Origin: Candidatus Nitrohelix vancouverensis
GTDB taxonomy: Bacteria > Nitrospinota > Nitrospinia > Nitrospinales > VA-1
NCBI GenBank assembly: GCA_015698305.1
Contig: CP048620.1
Span: 1,204,557-1,268,556 of the forward strand
Length of the DNA stretch: 64,000 bases
Reading direction: 5' to 3'
Shown: positions 17,635-25,666 of the stretch, piece after piece
How positions within the stretch are numbered: the first letter of the stretch is position 1
Layout of the letters: each line of letters begins with the position of its first letter
The notes under the pieces: generated by a model
What the model saw: only the letters and a program-made list of their open reading frames with translations
Databases searched by the model: none
What the model was told of the DNA's origin: nothing
Program-made: the position numbers and the translations under genes

Positions 17635-19029
17635 TTATTTTTTGAGCAGGTAGTAGATTTCGCTACGTTCATGAAAACGACCGGCCTTGGCCCCGGCCTG
17701 GTCGCCGATGCCGAAATACAGATCGGCGCGAGCGGGACCGCGGATCGCGCTCCCGGTATCCTGGTCGACCACGAAGCGGGTGAAGGCTTCCCATGATTTG
17801 ATTTCGTTGGATTCGTTCAATATGGGTTTGCGAGAGCGAATGAACGCCAGCCCCCCCGCCGGGTAAATGCCCTTGTCGGTGGCGATGGAGCGCCCGCCCA
17901 CCACTTCGCTTCCGCCCGAACCCATCGGGCCGCCTTCGGAAAGAGCGAAGAAAATATAACGGTCGTTCTGGTGCAGGTATTTAGGAATATCCTGCGGATG
18001 GTCTTTAAAATATTGTTTGATGCCCTGCATCGAGCCTTGCGCCACTTCAATCACGCCGTCGTCGATCATCAGGCGACCGATTCCCTTGTAGTTATAATCA
18101 TTGGCCCCGGCGAAGCGCGCCTTGCTCACCGAGCCGTCGCGAAATTGTAAAATCCCCGATCCTTGTATGTGCAGGAAGAAGCGATCGAGATCGTCGCGCA
18201 ACCAGGCGATTTCCAGGCCGCGATTTTCGAGCGCGCCTTCGTCGTCGATTTGCTTGCGCGTTAGCTGGCGGGCCAGTCGGTCCGCAGATTGAGCCGCCGT
18301 CCAGTTTTCCTCTCCGTGATAGCCCACCACCTGCAAATGCGGCGGTTCTTCCGGCAATCGGTAAAGCGGAAAGCGATATTCCTCCGTGCGCATGCGGCTG
18401 GCCGGCATGATCGGCGTGTAATAACCCGTCACCAGCACTTTGTCCTTGTCGCCGCCCGCCTTGATCAGAACGTAGTCCTGTTGGATGCGTTCGCGGAATG
18501 TCTCTTCGGGTAAATTTTGAGCGATCAGGTCGAGGAAGGATTCCAGCGTATCGATCAATCGACGGTGCGTTACATAGCCCGAAGCAAAGCGTTGCGTTTT
18601 GTTGACGTCCTGAATCTTCAAGGCCGAGAGTTGATTGCGAATCGCCAGTTTGAGCGAATCCGCAGGGAGGTCGTCGTTGAAAACGAGGGGTTGATCGAAA
18701 AATTCTTCGACACCCGGTTCGTCCGCGTCGATAGCAGAGCTTGATGGCGTCTCTTGCGTGTTCTCTGGCGGATTCTTTTCAGGTGTGGACCATTGTTTCG
18801 AACGGTACCAGTAAGCGTCCCGGCCTGAATTCGCGTTTTCTTGTTGCGACGGCGCTTTGGAATACAGAGGCGGTCGCTCGCGCTCCCGGTCTGGTTGCGG
18901 GCGAATGGTGGTGCAGGAGGCGGTCAGGAAAAACGCTTCCAGAATCACGATCCATTTGATGATGCTGTGAATTTTCAGATCGTTGCTAGAGAGAGGCATA
19001 TGAAATTCATGAAATGGTTGAGGTCGCAT
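17635..19029 (-). CDS. mltA: Membrane-bound lytic murein transglycosylase A (MltA)
   Basis: A 464-residue outer-membrane lytic transglycosylase that cuts peptidoglycan glycan strands. An N-terminal hydrophobic segment ends in FLTASC, a plausible lipobox. The MltA domain (LVTGYYTPIMPASRM, IQGSGILQFRDG) is followed by a 3D domain containing ARADLYFGIGDQAGAKAG, where the catalytic Asp of MltA is expected. The start may be 19029 or the ATG at 18999; neither has a good ribosome site. A 60-residue low-complexity linker separates the lipobox from the catalytic core. The gene is convergent with the pyrE-like gene, seven bases apart. Confidence 0.92.
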   Translation of the reverse strand: MRPQPFHEFHMPLSSNDLKIHSIIKWIVILEAFFLTASCTTIRPQPDRERERPPLYSKAPSQQENANSGRDAYWYRSKQWSTPEKNPPENTQETPSSSAIDADEPGVEEFFDQPLVFNDDLPADSLKLAIRNQLSALKIQDVNKTQRFASGYVTHRRLIDTLESFLDLIAQNLPEETFRERIQQDYVLIKAGGDKDKVLVTGYYTPIMPASRMRTEEYRFPLYRLPEEPPHLQVVGYHGEENWTAAQSADRLARQLTRKQIDDEGALENRGLEIAWLRDDLDRFFLHIQGSGILQFRDGSVSKARFAGANDYNYKGIGRLMIDDGVIEVAQGSMQGIKQYFKDHPQDIPKYLHQNDRYIFFALSEGGPMGSGGSEVVGGRSIATDKGIYPAGGLAFIRSRKPILNESNEIKSWEAFTRFVVDQDTGSAIRGPARADLYFGIGDQAGAKAGRFHERSEIYYLLKK

Positions 19030-19076
19030 CGTTTTGCTTAAAACGTCACAATTGAAATCCCTGCGTCATGATGGTT

Positions 19077-19511
19077 TCATCGAAGGCTCAAAATCGCTTC
19101 GTTGGCGAGTTGGTCGCATCGTTCATTTTCCGGGTGGCCGGAATGTCCGCGCGTCCAAAGCCAGGTGATTTCGTGCATGTCGATCAATCGGGAAACTTCT
19201 TCCCAAAGTTCTTTATTCTTGATCGGTTGTCGCGAGGCGGTTTTCCAGCCCTTACGTTTCCAGCCGGCGAGCCATTCCGTCGCCCCCTTGACCAGATATT
19301 GGGAATCGGTGGTCAGAGACACCTTGCAAGGTTCCTTGAGTTCCTGTAGCGCAACGATTGCCGCCATCATTTCCATTATATTATTAGTGGTCTGTCGCGA
19401 GTTGCCTTTGAGCTCTTTCGACCTCCCCTCGTAACGTAAAATGCAGCCATAGCCGCCTGGGCCGGGGTTGCCCTTGCAGGCCCCATCGGTAAAAATTTCA
19501 ACTTCTTTCAT
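19077..19511 (-). CDS. rnhA: Ribonuclease HI
   Basis: A 144-residue enzyme that degrades RNA in RNA:DNA hybrids. The catalytic DEDD set is visible: Asp9 in IFTDGACKGNPGPGG, Glu in NNIMEMMAA, Asp in LTTDSQYLVKG, and Asp in NERCDQLANEA. The basic handle region (WLAGWKRKGWKTASRQPIKN) marks a type HI enzyme, and the length is standard. It lies 47 bp upstream of mltA on the same strand. Confidence 0.96.
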   Translation of the reverse strand: MKEVEIFTDGACKGNPGPGGYGCILRYEGRSKELKGNSRQTTNNIMEMMAAIVALQELKEPCKVSLTTDSQYLVKGATEWLAGWKRKGWKTASRQPIKNKELWEEVSRLIDMHEITWLWTRGHSGHPENERCDQLANEAILSLR

Positions 19512-19757
19512 GATAATATCTGGGAGCGCTCAATGCCTTGGGCGTTTAATAGGTTGAATAATATGAATCTTGTCATTGCGGTAGCGGCATTCCCGACAGG
19601 TTTCTTGACTGAAACCGGAGAGGAATCGTTCAGGCGGACTCACTATAACATATTATTTTTATTGAACAAAATGGGGAAAATGGAATTTCAGGGCAACTCT
19701 TCTTAGGGACTGCTTCAATTTTGTGATAGATTAGATTTGCATTCAAAGGATACGATC

Positions 19758-20282
19758 ATGACCGACACCGACATTTTGCCAACTTTGAGTTTTCAATGCG
19801 CTGATGCTATTGAAGTCAGTATTTTGATTGAGCGTCAGGGTATCCGGTTCTATGAGAAGGCGAGCAAGGTCGCAAAGGAGCCGCGAGTGCGGTCTGTTTT
19901 TGCGCAATTAGCGCAAGAGGAAAAGGATCACATGCAGGCTCTGCAGGCCAAGTCTGGTTTTCTGCAACCGGCGCTTCCCGGCAAGTCCATGGGGAAGCGC
20001 GCTGTGGAACCTTCGCTGGCCGAGCTGATCAAGACGGAAATTTTTCCGGACGAGCCGAAGAGAGAAGCCGATCCTGCCCAGTTGAAGACGGATGAAGAGG
20101 CCATTGAGATGGGCATTCAATCCGAGATGCGTTCCATTGCTATTCTGGAAAAACTGCTGGAGCGGGAACGAAAGATGGATGTGCGGGCTGTTTTTGCGCA
20201 TTTGCTGGCGGAAGAGCAACGCCATCTGATCCTCTTGCGTAATATGAAAGAGCAGTTGGGCGAAGGTTCGGCATCCGCCTGA
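19758..20282 (+). CDS. Rubrerythrin-like ferritin-family protein
   Basis: About 174 residues; the start is the ATG at 19758, with AAAGGA about nine bases upstream. It carries the four-helix diiron pattern: Glu in LIERQGIRFYEKAS, EEKDHMQAL (ExxH), Glu in SEMRSIAILEKL, and EEQRHLILL (ExxH). There is no rubredoxin domain, so it resembles erythrin or truncated rubrerythrins, which act in peroxide or O2 defence and iron handling. A Pro/Lys-rich loop lies between the two helix pairs. It is upstream of the oxygen-sensitive 2-oxoacid oxidoreductase operon but has its own gap and probably its own promoter. Confidence 0.82.
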   Translation: MTDTDILPTLSFQCADAIEVSILIERQGIRFYEKASKVAKEPRVRSVFAQLAQEEKDHMQALQAKSGFLQPALPGKSMGKRAVEPSLAELIKTEIFPDEPKREADPAQLKTDEEAIEMGIQSEMRSIAILEKLLERERKMDVRAVFAHLLAEEQRHLILLRNMKEQLGEGSASA

Positions 20283-20432
20283 TCGTATTGAAAAACGCCG
20301 CCGCGTAGAGAATAGATACTTTCTAACGGTGTGATACAGGTTGCAGGGATTATGTTCTACGGATTTACGCATCGGGTCGTTTTAGGCGTGAGTTTGGGTT
20401 GAAACACCCCGTAGAGTTGAAAGACCTGAAAA

Positions 20433-20446
20433 GCAGCGAGCGCTGC
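20433..20446. repeat. Short palindrome upstream of the oxidoreductase promoter
   Basis: GCAGCG-AG-CGCTGC is a 6-bp inverted repeat with a two-base centre, 22 bp upstream of the -35 box of the oxidoreductase operon. It could be an activator site. The evidence is position and symmetry only. Confidence 0.3.
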
Positions 20447-20468
20447 AAAAGCCCTGTACTAAAAAGTT

Positions 20469-20497
20469 TTGACAACATTTTTGGCGTGGTTTATAGT
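20469..20497 (+). promoter_or_regulatory. Near-consensus sigma-70 promoter for the 2-oxoacid:ferredoxin oxidoreductase operon
   Basis: TTGACA (20469-20474), an exact 17-bp spacer, and TATAGT (20492-20497, five of six to consensus). Transcription would start near 20504, leaving a leader of about 50 bases before the first gene. It is the best promoter-like sequence I noticed in the window. Confidence 0.7.
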
Positions 20498-20554
20498 GTG
20501 TAGCTTTCAACAGAACAATTAATTTAATCACTTTATACAAAGAAGGAATAAGGG

Positions 20555-21184
20555 ATGAGTGAATATAAGGTCCTACCGGGCCCGGAAGCTTTTTTGCCTC
20601 CAGCCGCCGCATCAATGGGAGTTGTGTTGCCCGATCCGGGTGAAGCCCATATCGAAGGAAGAATTGTACCTGAAGAAGAAGCCTATGAATATGCCGCGCG
20701 GAAGTTGCTGGCGGGAAAAGTGCCGACCCTCTTCCCTGGTCCTCTTGTGCTGTGGAAATGGAATGACAAGGCCGCGCTTAAAGCGGCGGCCATACGCCGA
20801 TTGGCGGATGCAATTCCAGCGCGTTTGATTCCTATGGCGGATTACCGCCCTAAATATCCAAAGATTGATCCTGAGGCTGAAATCAATCCGAACCACCCGA
20901 ACCTCACGATCTGGCATAATAAAATTGATGTCTGTATCTTTATCGGCGTGCATTGTCATCAGGCGAATCTGGCATTGAAAATCATTCGCGGCGGCACCAA
21001 CTGCTACACGATGGCGATGTGTGCGCAGGCGGGCCATGAGGACGCTTGTTTGTCTTTCCGAGACCTTACGGTGGAAAAGATAGACAAGATGACCGAAACC
21101 GTGAAACGATTGAAGTCGGAAGGCGTTGAGAGTCAGGCGGAAGGCTTCAAGCAGTTTAAGATGACCAGCGCTGGCCGAAGCTGA
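20555..21184 (+). CDS. 2-oxoacid:ferredoxin oxidoreductase fifth subunit (CO dehydrogenase beta/epsilon-like)
   Basis: A 209-residue protein with homology of the 'CO dehydrogenase beta subunit family' kind. It is the extra subunit found with five-subunit pyruvate or 2-oxoglutarate:ferredoxin oxidoreductases of reverse-TCA bacteria such as Hydrogenobacter. Visible features are GKVPTLFPGPLVLWKWND, a central DVCIFIGVHCHQANLALKII, and TNCYTMAMCAQAGHEDACLSF with several Cys/His. Its exact role (assembly, electron path or stability) is not established. It is the first gene after the strong promoter and has an A/G-rich ribosome site (AAGAAGGAATAAGGG). Unlike the other four genes it has no counterpart in simple four-subunit enzymes. 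Confidence 0.8.
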   Translation: MSEYKVLPGPEAFLPPAAASMGVVLPDPGEAHIEGRIVPEEEAYEYAARKLLAGKVPTLFPGPLVLWKWNDKAALKAAAIRRLADAIPARLIPMADYRPKYPKIDPEAEINPNHPNLTIWHNKIDVCIFIGVHCHQANLALKIIRGGTNCYTMAMCAQAGHEDACLSFRDLTVEKIDKMTETVKRLKSEGVESQAEGFKQFKMTSAGRS

Positions 21185-21297
21185 GGAATTTAAGATTTAA
21201 TGGAAAGTTTTTTAATTAAATTATCCAGGTCTACGGGTCTGGTAATGAAACCTATAGAGCGTGTCTTTCGGGACGGCCTACTTCAGGGAGAAATCCT

Positions 21298-22542
21298 ATG
21301 AATAAAGAGGTAGATGTTAAGGGTAAAAAGGGAACACGTTCCCAGCATGTAAAGCTTGGTCAAAAGAATAAAAAGGATCAGACGTTCACGGACGTTGAGG
21401 ATATGTTTGCCGCTAAAGACCAGCAGGGACCTTCGTTCCTGACGGGTAGTGAAGTTATTCGCGATGCGATCAAAGTCGCCAGCGTTGATATTTCAGTTGC
21501 CTATCCGATCACTCCTCAGAGTGAAGCGGCGGCGTTGATTGGCGAATTGTACGCAGAAGGCTATCTGCTCGATTACTTTCGTGGAGAGAGTGAGTTTGCA
21601 GTTATGGGACAATGCGCGGGCGCCTCTTTTGGCGGTGCGCGCGTTTTCACCACCACTGCAGGTCCGGGCACCTTGCGCGCAATGGAGAACTTCCCGATGT
21701 GGGCCGGTTCCCGTCTGCCGATTCAGGTGTGCGTGACGTGTCGCGGCATCAACTCTCCGCTGAGCATTCAGCCGGATACGCTGGAAATGCACTATCTGCT
21801 GGAAACCGGCATGCTGGTATGGCATGCAGAGACGGCTCAGGATTTGTATGATTTCATCCTCGCCGGATTCATCGTTTCCGAACAACCGGACGTGCATCTG
21901 CCCCTCGCCAATTGTTGCGACGGGTTCTTTGTAACGCACACCAAGGACACCGTACAAAAAGCGCCTGAAGATTTGTGTTTGACGCCGTACGATCCTTACA
22001 AATCTCCGGTACCGTGTATGGATATGGAATGTCCTCCGGTTCGTATGATGCGTGATCCTTTTGTAATGAAATCCAATTATATCAGTTACGCAACGCATGC
22101 ATCCTGGCAACAGGAAGTTCGCGCGGCAGTTGAGCGTTCTCGAAAACACACGATTCAATTGCTCGGCGGATTGATTGAAACCGAAAACCTTGATCGCGAA
22201 ATCCTGATCGTAAGTTCAGGCACCGCAGTCAGCCAGGGACGCGAAGCGATTCGCTTGCTGGAAGAAGAAGGTATCAAGGTCGGTCTGGTTAAAATCAAAA
22301 CCATTCGCCCCTTCCCGAACGAGGAACTTCTCGAAGCGACGGCGAACGCCAAGCATATCTTCGTGCCTGAGTTCAATATGGCCGGATGGTTGGCTCGTGA
22401 AATCAAAGCTCTTCTCCCGAACAACGAGCGGGTATACGCCGGACCGCATGTTGCTGGCGGTATGACCATGCCTTCTGAAGTGATCGCCGAAGAAATTAAG
22501 AAGCATCTCGGTATCGCGACGGATTCCTGGGGCGGATGCTAA
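21298..22542 (+). CDS. porA: 2-oxoacid:ferredoxin oxidoreductase, alpha subunit
   Basis: A 414-residue subunit of the pyruvate (or 2-oxoglutarate):ferredoxin oxidoreductase. The N-terminal pyrimidine-binding domain has VAYPITPQSEAA (the YPITP motif). ESEFAVMGQCAGASFGG and TTTAGPGTLRAMEN follow, and the C-terminal transketolase-like domain has ILIVSSGTAVSQGREAIRLL. About 45 residues at the N-terminus are Lys-rich and extra to the core. With beta, gamma and delta it makes or breaks the acyl-CoA from a 2-oxoacid with ferredoxin as electron carrier. In a reverse TCA cycle it fixes CO2. Sequence alone does not settle pyruvate versus 2-oxoglutarate. Confidence 0.9.
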   Translation: MNKEVDVKGKKGTRSQHVKLGQKNKKDQTFTDVEDMFAAKDQQGPSFLTGSEVIRDAIKVASVDISVAYPITPQSEAAALIGELYAEGYLLDYFRGESEFAVMGQCAGASFGGARVFTTTAGPGTLRAMENFPMWAGSRLPIQVCVTCRGINSPLSIQPDTLEMHYLLETGMLVWHAETAQDLYDFILAGFIVSEQPDVHLPLANCCDGFFVTHTKDTVQKAPEDLCLTPYDPYKSPVPCMDMECPPVRMMRDPFVMKSNYISYATHASWQQEVRAAVERSRKHTIQLLGGLIETENLDREILIVSSGTAVSQGREAIRLLEEEGIKVGLVKIKTIRPFPNEELLEATANAKHIFVPEFNMAGWLAREIKALLPNNERVYAGPHVAGGMTMPSEVIAEEIKKHLGIATDSWGGC

Positions 22543-22625
22543 GTTAGCGTTCTCTTAAGGAATTTTGGGACTTGATTTTAAATTTTTGAATTCATTAACT
22601 GGATTTTATATAAAGGCAAACTATC

Positions 22626-23519
22626 ATGAGTAAAGAAAAAATCGTTCTCTGCGATGATTTAGCGGACATCATGCCTCCAGAATATCTGGATCTGGTAAAG
22701 GATGCCACCTACGGTAATCAAGACCGCGGCTGGAAAGACGTTGGCTCCTCCAAGGAGTTGATTGAGCAACATTCCCTGTGCGCAGGTTGTCCCGAGTCCA
22801 TCGCATTTCGTTATGTTCTGGCCAGCTTGCCTGCGCCGGAAGATACGGTTTTCGTCGGCTCCACGGGTTGTACGAGTCTCGTATTCCCGCATGTTGCCGT
22901 ACAGAACATTCACTCCCTGTTCGGGAATCAAAACGCCATTGCATCGGGTCTGCATCGGGCATTGAAAGTGCGTTTCCCCGATAAGGTCAAAGATGTTGTC
23001 GTATTGGCAGGCGATGGCGCGACCGTAGATATCGGTCTCGACATGACCTTGCAGTCCTGGTTCCGTCAGGAAAAATTCACCACGATTTGTTTTGATAACG
23101 AATTGTATGCAAACACCGGCGGACAGGAAAGCGGACTCATGCAAAAAGGTTTCGTTTCCAAAATGGCTCCGGTCGGCAAGCTGTTCGACAAAGTAAGACT
23201 TCCTGAAATCGCTCGCGAGTCCGGTTGTCACTATGTCGCCTGTTTGACTGTATCGAAACCGAACCGTGTTGAGAAAGCTCTCAAAAACGCAATTCTGGTT
23301 GCTCGCGAATTTGGTCCGACATTCCTTCAATTGTATACCCCGTGTATTCTGGAAATTGGTAAGCAGAGCATGGAAGGTCTGGACGAGATGAAGGATGCAG
23401 AAGCGATTGGCGGACGGTTTGTTTACAAAGAGTACGCAACCGACGAAGTCAAAAAGTTCTTGAAGGAAAAGGACGCGGAAGAAAAAGCTCGTAAAAAAGC
23501 TGCAAAAAATCAAGGCTAA
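22626..23519 (+). CDS. porB: 2-oxoacid:ferredoxin oxidoreductase, beta subunit (thiamine diphosphate-binding)
   Basis: A 297-residue subunit carrying the thiamine diphosphate pyrophosphate site, GDGATVDIGLDM through FDNELYANTGGQ. Cysteines in HSLCAGCPESIA (CxxC), GSTGCTSL and LYTPCILE match the four ligands of the cluster next to the cofactor in pyruvate:ferredoxin oxidoreductases. The C-terminus ends in a charged Glu/Lys helix. It lies 83 bp after the alpha gene and is followed by a strong intercistronic hairpin. Confidence 0.92.
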   Translation: MSKEKIVLCDDLADIMPPEYLDLVKDATYGNQDRGWKDVGSSKELIEQHSLCAGCPESIAFRYVLASLPAPEDTVFVGSTGCTSLVFPHVAVQNIHSLFGNQNAIASGLHRALKVRFPDKVKDVVVLAGDGATVDIGLDMTLQSWFRQEKFTTICFDNELYANTGGQESGLMQKGFVSKMAPVGKLFDKVRLPEIARESGCHYVACLTVSKPNRVEKALKNAILVAREFGPTFLQLYTPCILEIGKQSMEGLDEMKDAEAIGGRFVYKEYATDEVKKFLKEKDAEEKARKKAAKNQG

Positions 23520-23528
23520 CATTCTGGA

Positions 23529-23557
23529 AGGGCTGTAGTCTTAACGACTACAGCCCT
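23529..23557 (+). other. Intercistronic 12-bp hairpin between beta and gamma genes
   Basis: AGGGCTGTAGTC, a 5-base loop (TTAAC), then GACTACAGCCCT: a perfect 12-bp stem 9-37 bases after the beta stop and before the gamma start. Only TTTAT follows, not a real U-run, so it is more likely an mRNA stability or processing element, or a partial terminator, that sets subunit ratios. Confidence 0.65.
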
Positions 23558-23586
23558 TTATAGAAGTTTAAATTTAAGGAGACGTT

Positions 23587-24270
23587 ATGAAGAGAAGGAT
23601 GAATATCCGCATTTCGGGTTTGGGCGGTCAGGGCGCGGTCACTTCAGCCCACCTACTGGCAATGGCGGCAAACAATGCTGGGCTCTTTTCTATATCAAAT
23701 CCGTTCTTTGGCGCTGAAAAACGAATGGCCCCTGCTGAGAGTTATGCGCGGATTGGTCCCGAACGGATTTATGATCGTGGCGAGTTGGTATACCCTGACG
23801 TTATCATGGTTTACCATCCTCAGGTTATTACCATGCAAAAAAGCTATACGGCTCCGTTTTATTCTGGCATTAAAGAAAATGGACTCGTCATCATCAATAC
23901 CTCCTCAGATTTGCTCTCCAAGGAAGATCATGAGCGATTGGATGGTCTTAATGTAGCTGTATTCAATATTGACGCAACGACCCTGGCTCTCGAAATTGGC
24001 GGAACGGAATTGTCCACCAATATGGCTATGATCGGCGCTTGCATGGGCGTGACCAAAGTAGTTTCTCTGGAAGCTATGGAAAAAGCGCTTCAGGACCGTT
24101 TTGGTAAAAAATATGTAGCATCGGGCGGTACGGCGACTTTGGACGAAGCGATCAAGAAAAAATACGCCAAGAAAGAGCAGTTGCTGCAGGCGAATAACGA
24201 TACGATCAAAAAGGCGTATGCCATGGCCAGCGAATGGGCCGAAACCCAGAAATTGGAACTTGCCATTTAA
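23587..24270 (+). CDS. porG: 2-oxoacid:ferredoxin oxidoreductase, gamma subunit
   Basis: A 227-residue subunit with the family opening IRISGLGGQGAVTSAHLLAMAA, then FFGAEKRMAPAESYARIG, DVIMVYHPQV and LSTNMAMIGACMGV. These match the gamma domain of 2-oxoacid oxidoreductases, which binds the coenzyme A end of the substrate. AAGGAG lies just upstream of the ATG. It follows the intercistronic hairpin and precedes the ferredoxin subunit by 60 bp. Confidence 0.92.
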   Translation: MKRRMNIRISGLGGQGAVTSAHLLAMAANNAGLFSISNPFFGAEKRMAPAESYARIGPERIYDRGELVYPDVIMVYHPQVITMQKSYTAPFYSGIKENGLVIINTSSDLLSKEDHERLDGLNVAVFNIDATTLALEIGGTELSTNMAMIGACMGVTKVVSLEAMEKALQDRFGKKYVASGGTATLDEAIKKKYAKKEQLLQANNDTIKKAYAMASEWAETQKLELAI

Positions 24271-24330
24271 GCCCCTTTTTCTTACAAGCATTCATTTTTT
24301 TTTAACGTTTCAAATCAGGAGAAGTTAAGC

Positions 24331-24609
24331 GTGTATAACGTAGCCCATGTAGATGAATCGAAATGTACGGCTGAAAAAGGGTGTCGGCTTTGTATCATGT
24401 ATTGTCCCGAAGCCGATTGTATTATGCTGAACGAAAACAAGAAAGCTACGATTATCCTTGATCGTTGTAAAGGTTGCGTGTTGTGCGAAATTGTTTGTAG
24501 CACGGCAAAGGCCATTACGATGCATCCGGTTGATGGGGCTACGGGCGAAATTCTGCTTGATGCCAAGGAAACCGAAACAGCCGGTCTGGGACAGGCTTAT
24601 CAAGGTTAG
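24331..24609 (+). CDS. porD: 2-oxoacid:ferredoxin oxidoreductase, delta subunit (2x[4Fe-4S])
   Basis: A 92-residue ferredoxin-like subunit that passes electrons from the catalytic dimer to ferredoxin. The start is GTG at 24331, with AGGAGAAG about seven bases upstream. Two cluster motifs are visible. The second is regular for cysteines (CKGCVLCEIVC), with Ser in place of the usual Pro after it. The first is CTAEKGCRLCIMYCP, where the first spacing is five residues instead of two, and an extra Cys follows (PEADC). It is the last gene of the operon and is followed by a strong terminator. Confidence 0.9.
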   Translation: MYNVAHVDESKCTAEKGCRLCIMYCPEADCIMLNENKKATIILDRCKGCVLCEIVCSTAKAITMHPVDGATGEILLDAKETETAGLGQAYQG

Positions 24610-24630
24610 TTTTGGATTCACTTTTTCATG

Positions 24631-24667
24631 CCGCCCTGGTCCTGGACCGGGGCGGTTTTTTGTTTTT
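24631..24667 (+). terminator. Rho-independent terminator of the oxidoreductase operon
   Basis: An 11-bp GC-rich stem (CCGCCCTGGTC / GGCCAGGGCGG equivalent, with one G-T pair) and a 3-base loop at 24631-24655. A T-rich tail (TTTTTTGTTTTT) follows to 24667. It lies 22 bases after the delta-subunit stop codon. Confidence 0.9.
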
Positions 24668-24775
24668 CCGCCCGGCGCATAGTCGGACTCCCTTGTTCGG
24701 CAAAAAATTTAAAACTATGCCTCCAGGCTCAACATCTAATGATTAATTAGAAACCACCTTCTCAGCGGATTGAAT

Positions 24776-25531
24776 ATGACCGAACCCCTGTCGCGCGAAA
24801 TTGACTGCCAACTGTGTTCTGAAAGTTACGCCCCTGTCATAGAACCGGCTGAAGACGAACTCTTTTATCGCTTGTATTGCTCGTCCTGCGCTTACTGGAT
24901 TTCAATAGCTTCCAGCAACCCGGTAAAGGTTGCGATGAAAGAGGTTCTGGGTCTCAGAGGCGAGGCTTTGGCGCTGGCGATCCAGACCTGTCTGGCTCCC
25001 TGCCATTGCGGCGCTCCATTCAGCCACGATGCGGGTGGGCGATGCCCGGTTTGTATTGAGAAAATTGAACAGGAAAGCAAATACACAAAAGAGTCGACTG
25101 ATTTTCGTTGTCCCTGGAATCTGGATGAATTGCGAAAATTTGAGGGCAAGATCCTTGAATACCTGCTCAATAAAATGGCGGGGAAAGAAGAGACGCTGGG
25201 CGAACTGATCGAAAGGTTTGAATCCGGCGGAATGACTTCTGAAGAATATATGGAGGCGATTGAATCTCTTCAGTTTCGAGAATCCCGGCAGGTTTGTGTG
25301 GTTCAAACCTGGGCCATGATTCTGGGGCCGGATATTGCTTTCCGCGCCGCTGAAGAGCACGAATTGGTCGAGCGTTACGGCACTCGCGTGTTGGTGAGCA
25401 TTGCCAAGGGTCTGGAAATCAGTCACGGTAAATCAGTGCTTTCCACTCTGTCATTGGAACAACATAATTTTGACGGTCCGGCGCAGAAAGAAATCGCGAC
25501 TTTCATTCGAAGAATCGGCGGCGGTTTCTAG
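24776..25531 (+). CDS. Hypothetical zinc-ribbon protein, about 251 residues
   Basis: No family recognised. The N-terminal part has paired cysteines: DCQLC and YCSSC, then PCHCGAP and CPVC, which look like two zinc ribbons. The rest (about residue 105 onward) is helical and acidic, with FRCPWNLDELRKFEGKILEYLLNKM and GGGF at the end. The ATG at 24776 is chosen over the in-frame TTG at 24770. There is no signal peptide, so it is probably cytoplasmic. It lies just past the oxidoreductase terminator and is followed by its own terminator, so it is a single-gene unit. Confidence 0.75.
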   Translation: MTEPLSREIDCQLCSESYAPVIEPAEDELFYRLYCSSCAYWISIASSNPVKVAMKEVLGLRGEALALAIQTCLAPCHCGAPFSHDAGGRCPVCIEKIEQESKYTKESTDFRCPWNLDELRKFEGKILEYLLNKMAGKEETLGELIERFESGGMTSEEYMEAIESLQFRESRQVCVVQTWAMILGPDIAFRAAEEHELVERYGTRVLVSIAKGLEISHGKSVLSTLSLEQHNFDGPAQKEIATFIRRIGGGF

Positions 25532-25622
25532 CTTAAAAAAATATTTAAAAAAACTTGAATCCTTTCAAGCGCAATAGAATCATAACTGTATTAGCTTGAA
25601 ACAGTAGTTCCCTCCTTTGGTG

Positions 25623-25650
25623 CGCCCCCTTCGGGGGGCGTATTTTTTTT
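25623..25650 (+). terminator. Rho-independent terminator
   Basis: A 7-bp stem CGCCCCC / GGGGGCG with a TTCG tetraloop (25623-25640) followed by TATTTTTTTT. It lies about 90 bases after the zinc-ribbon gene and would also stop read-through towards the convergent fructosamine kinase gene. Confidence 0.88.
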
Positions 25651-25666
25651 GCCCCAAATACGAGCG

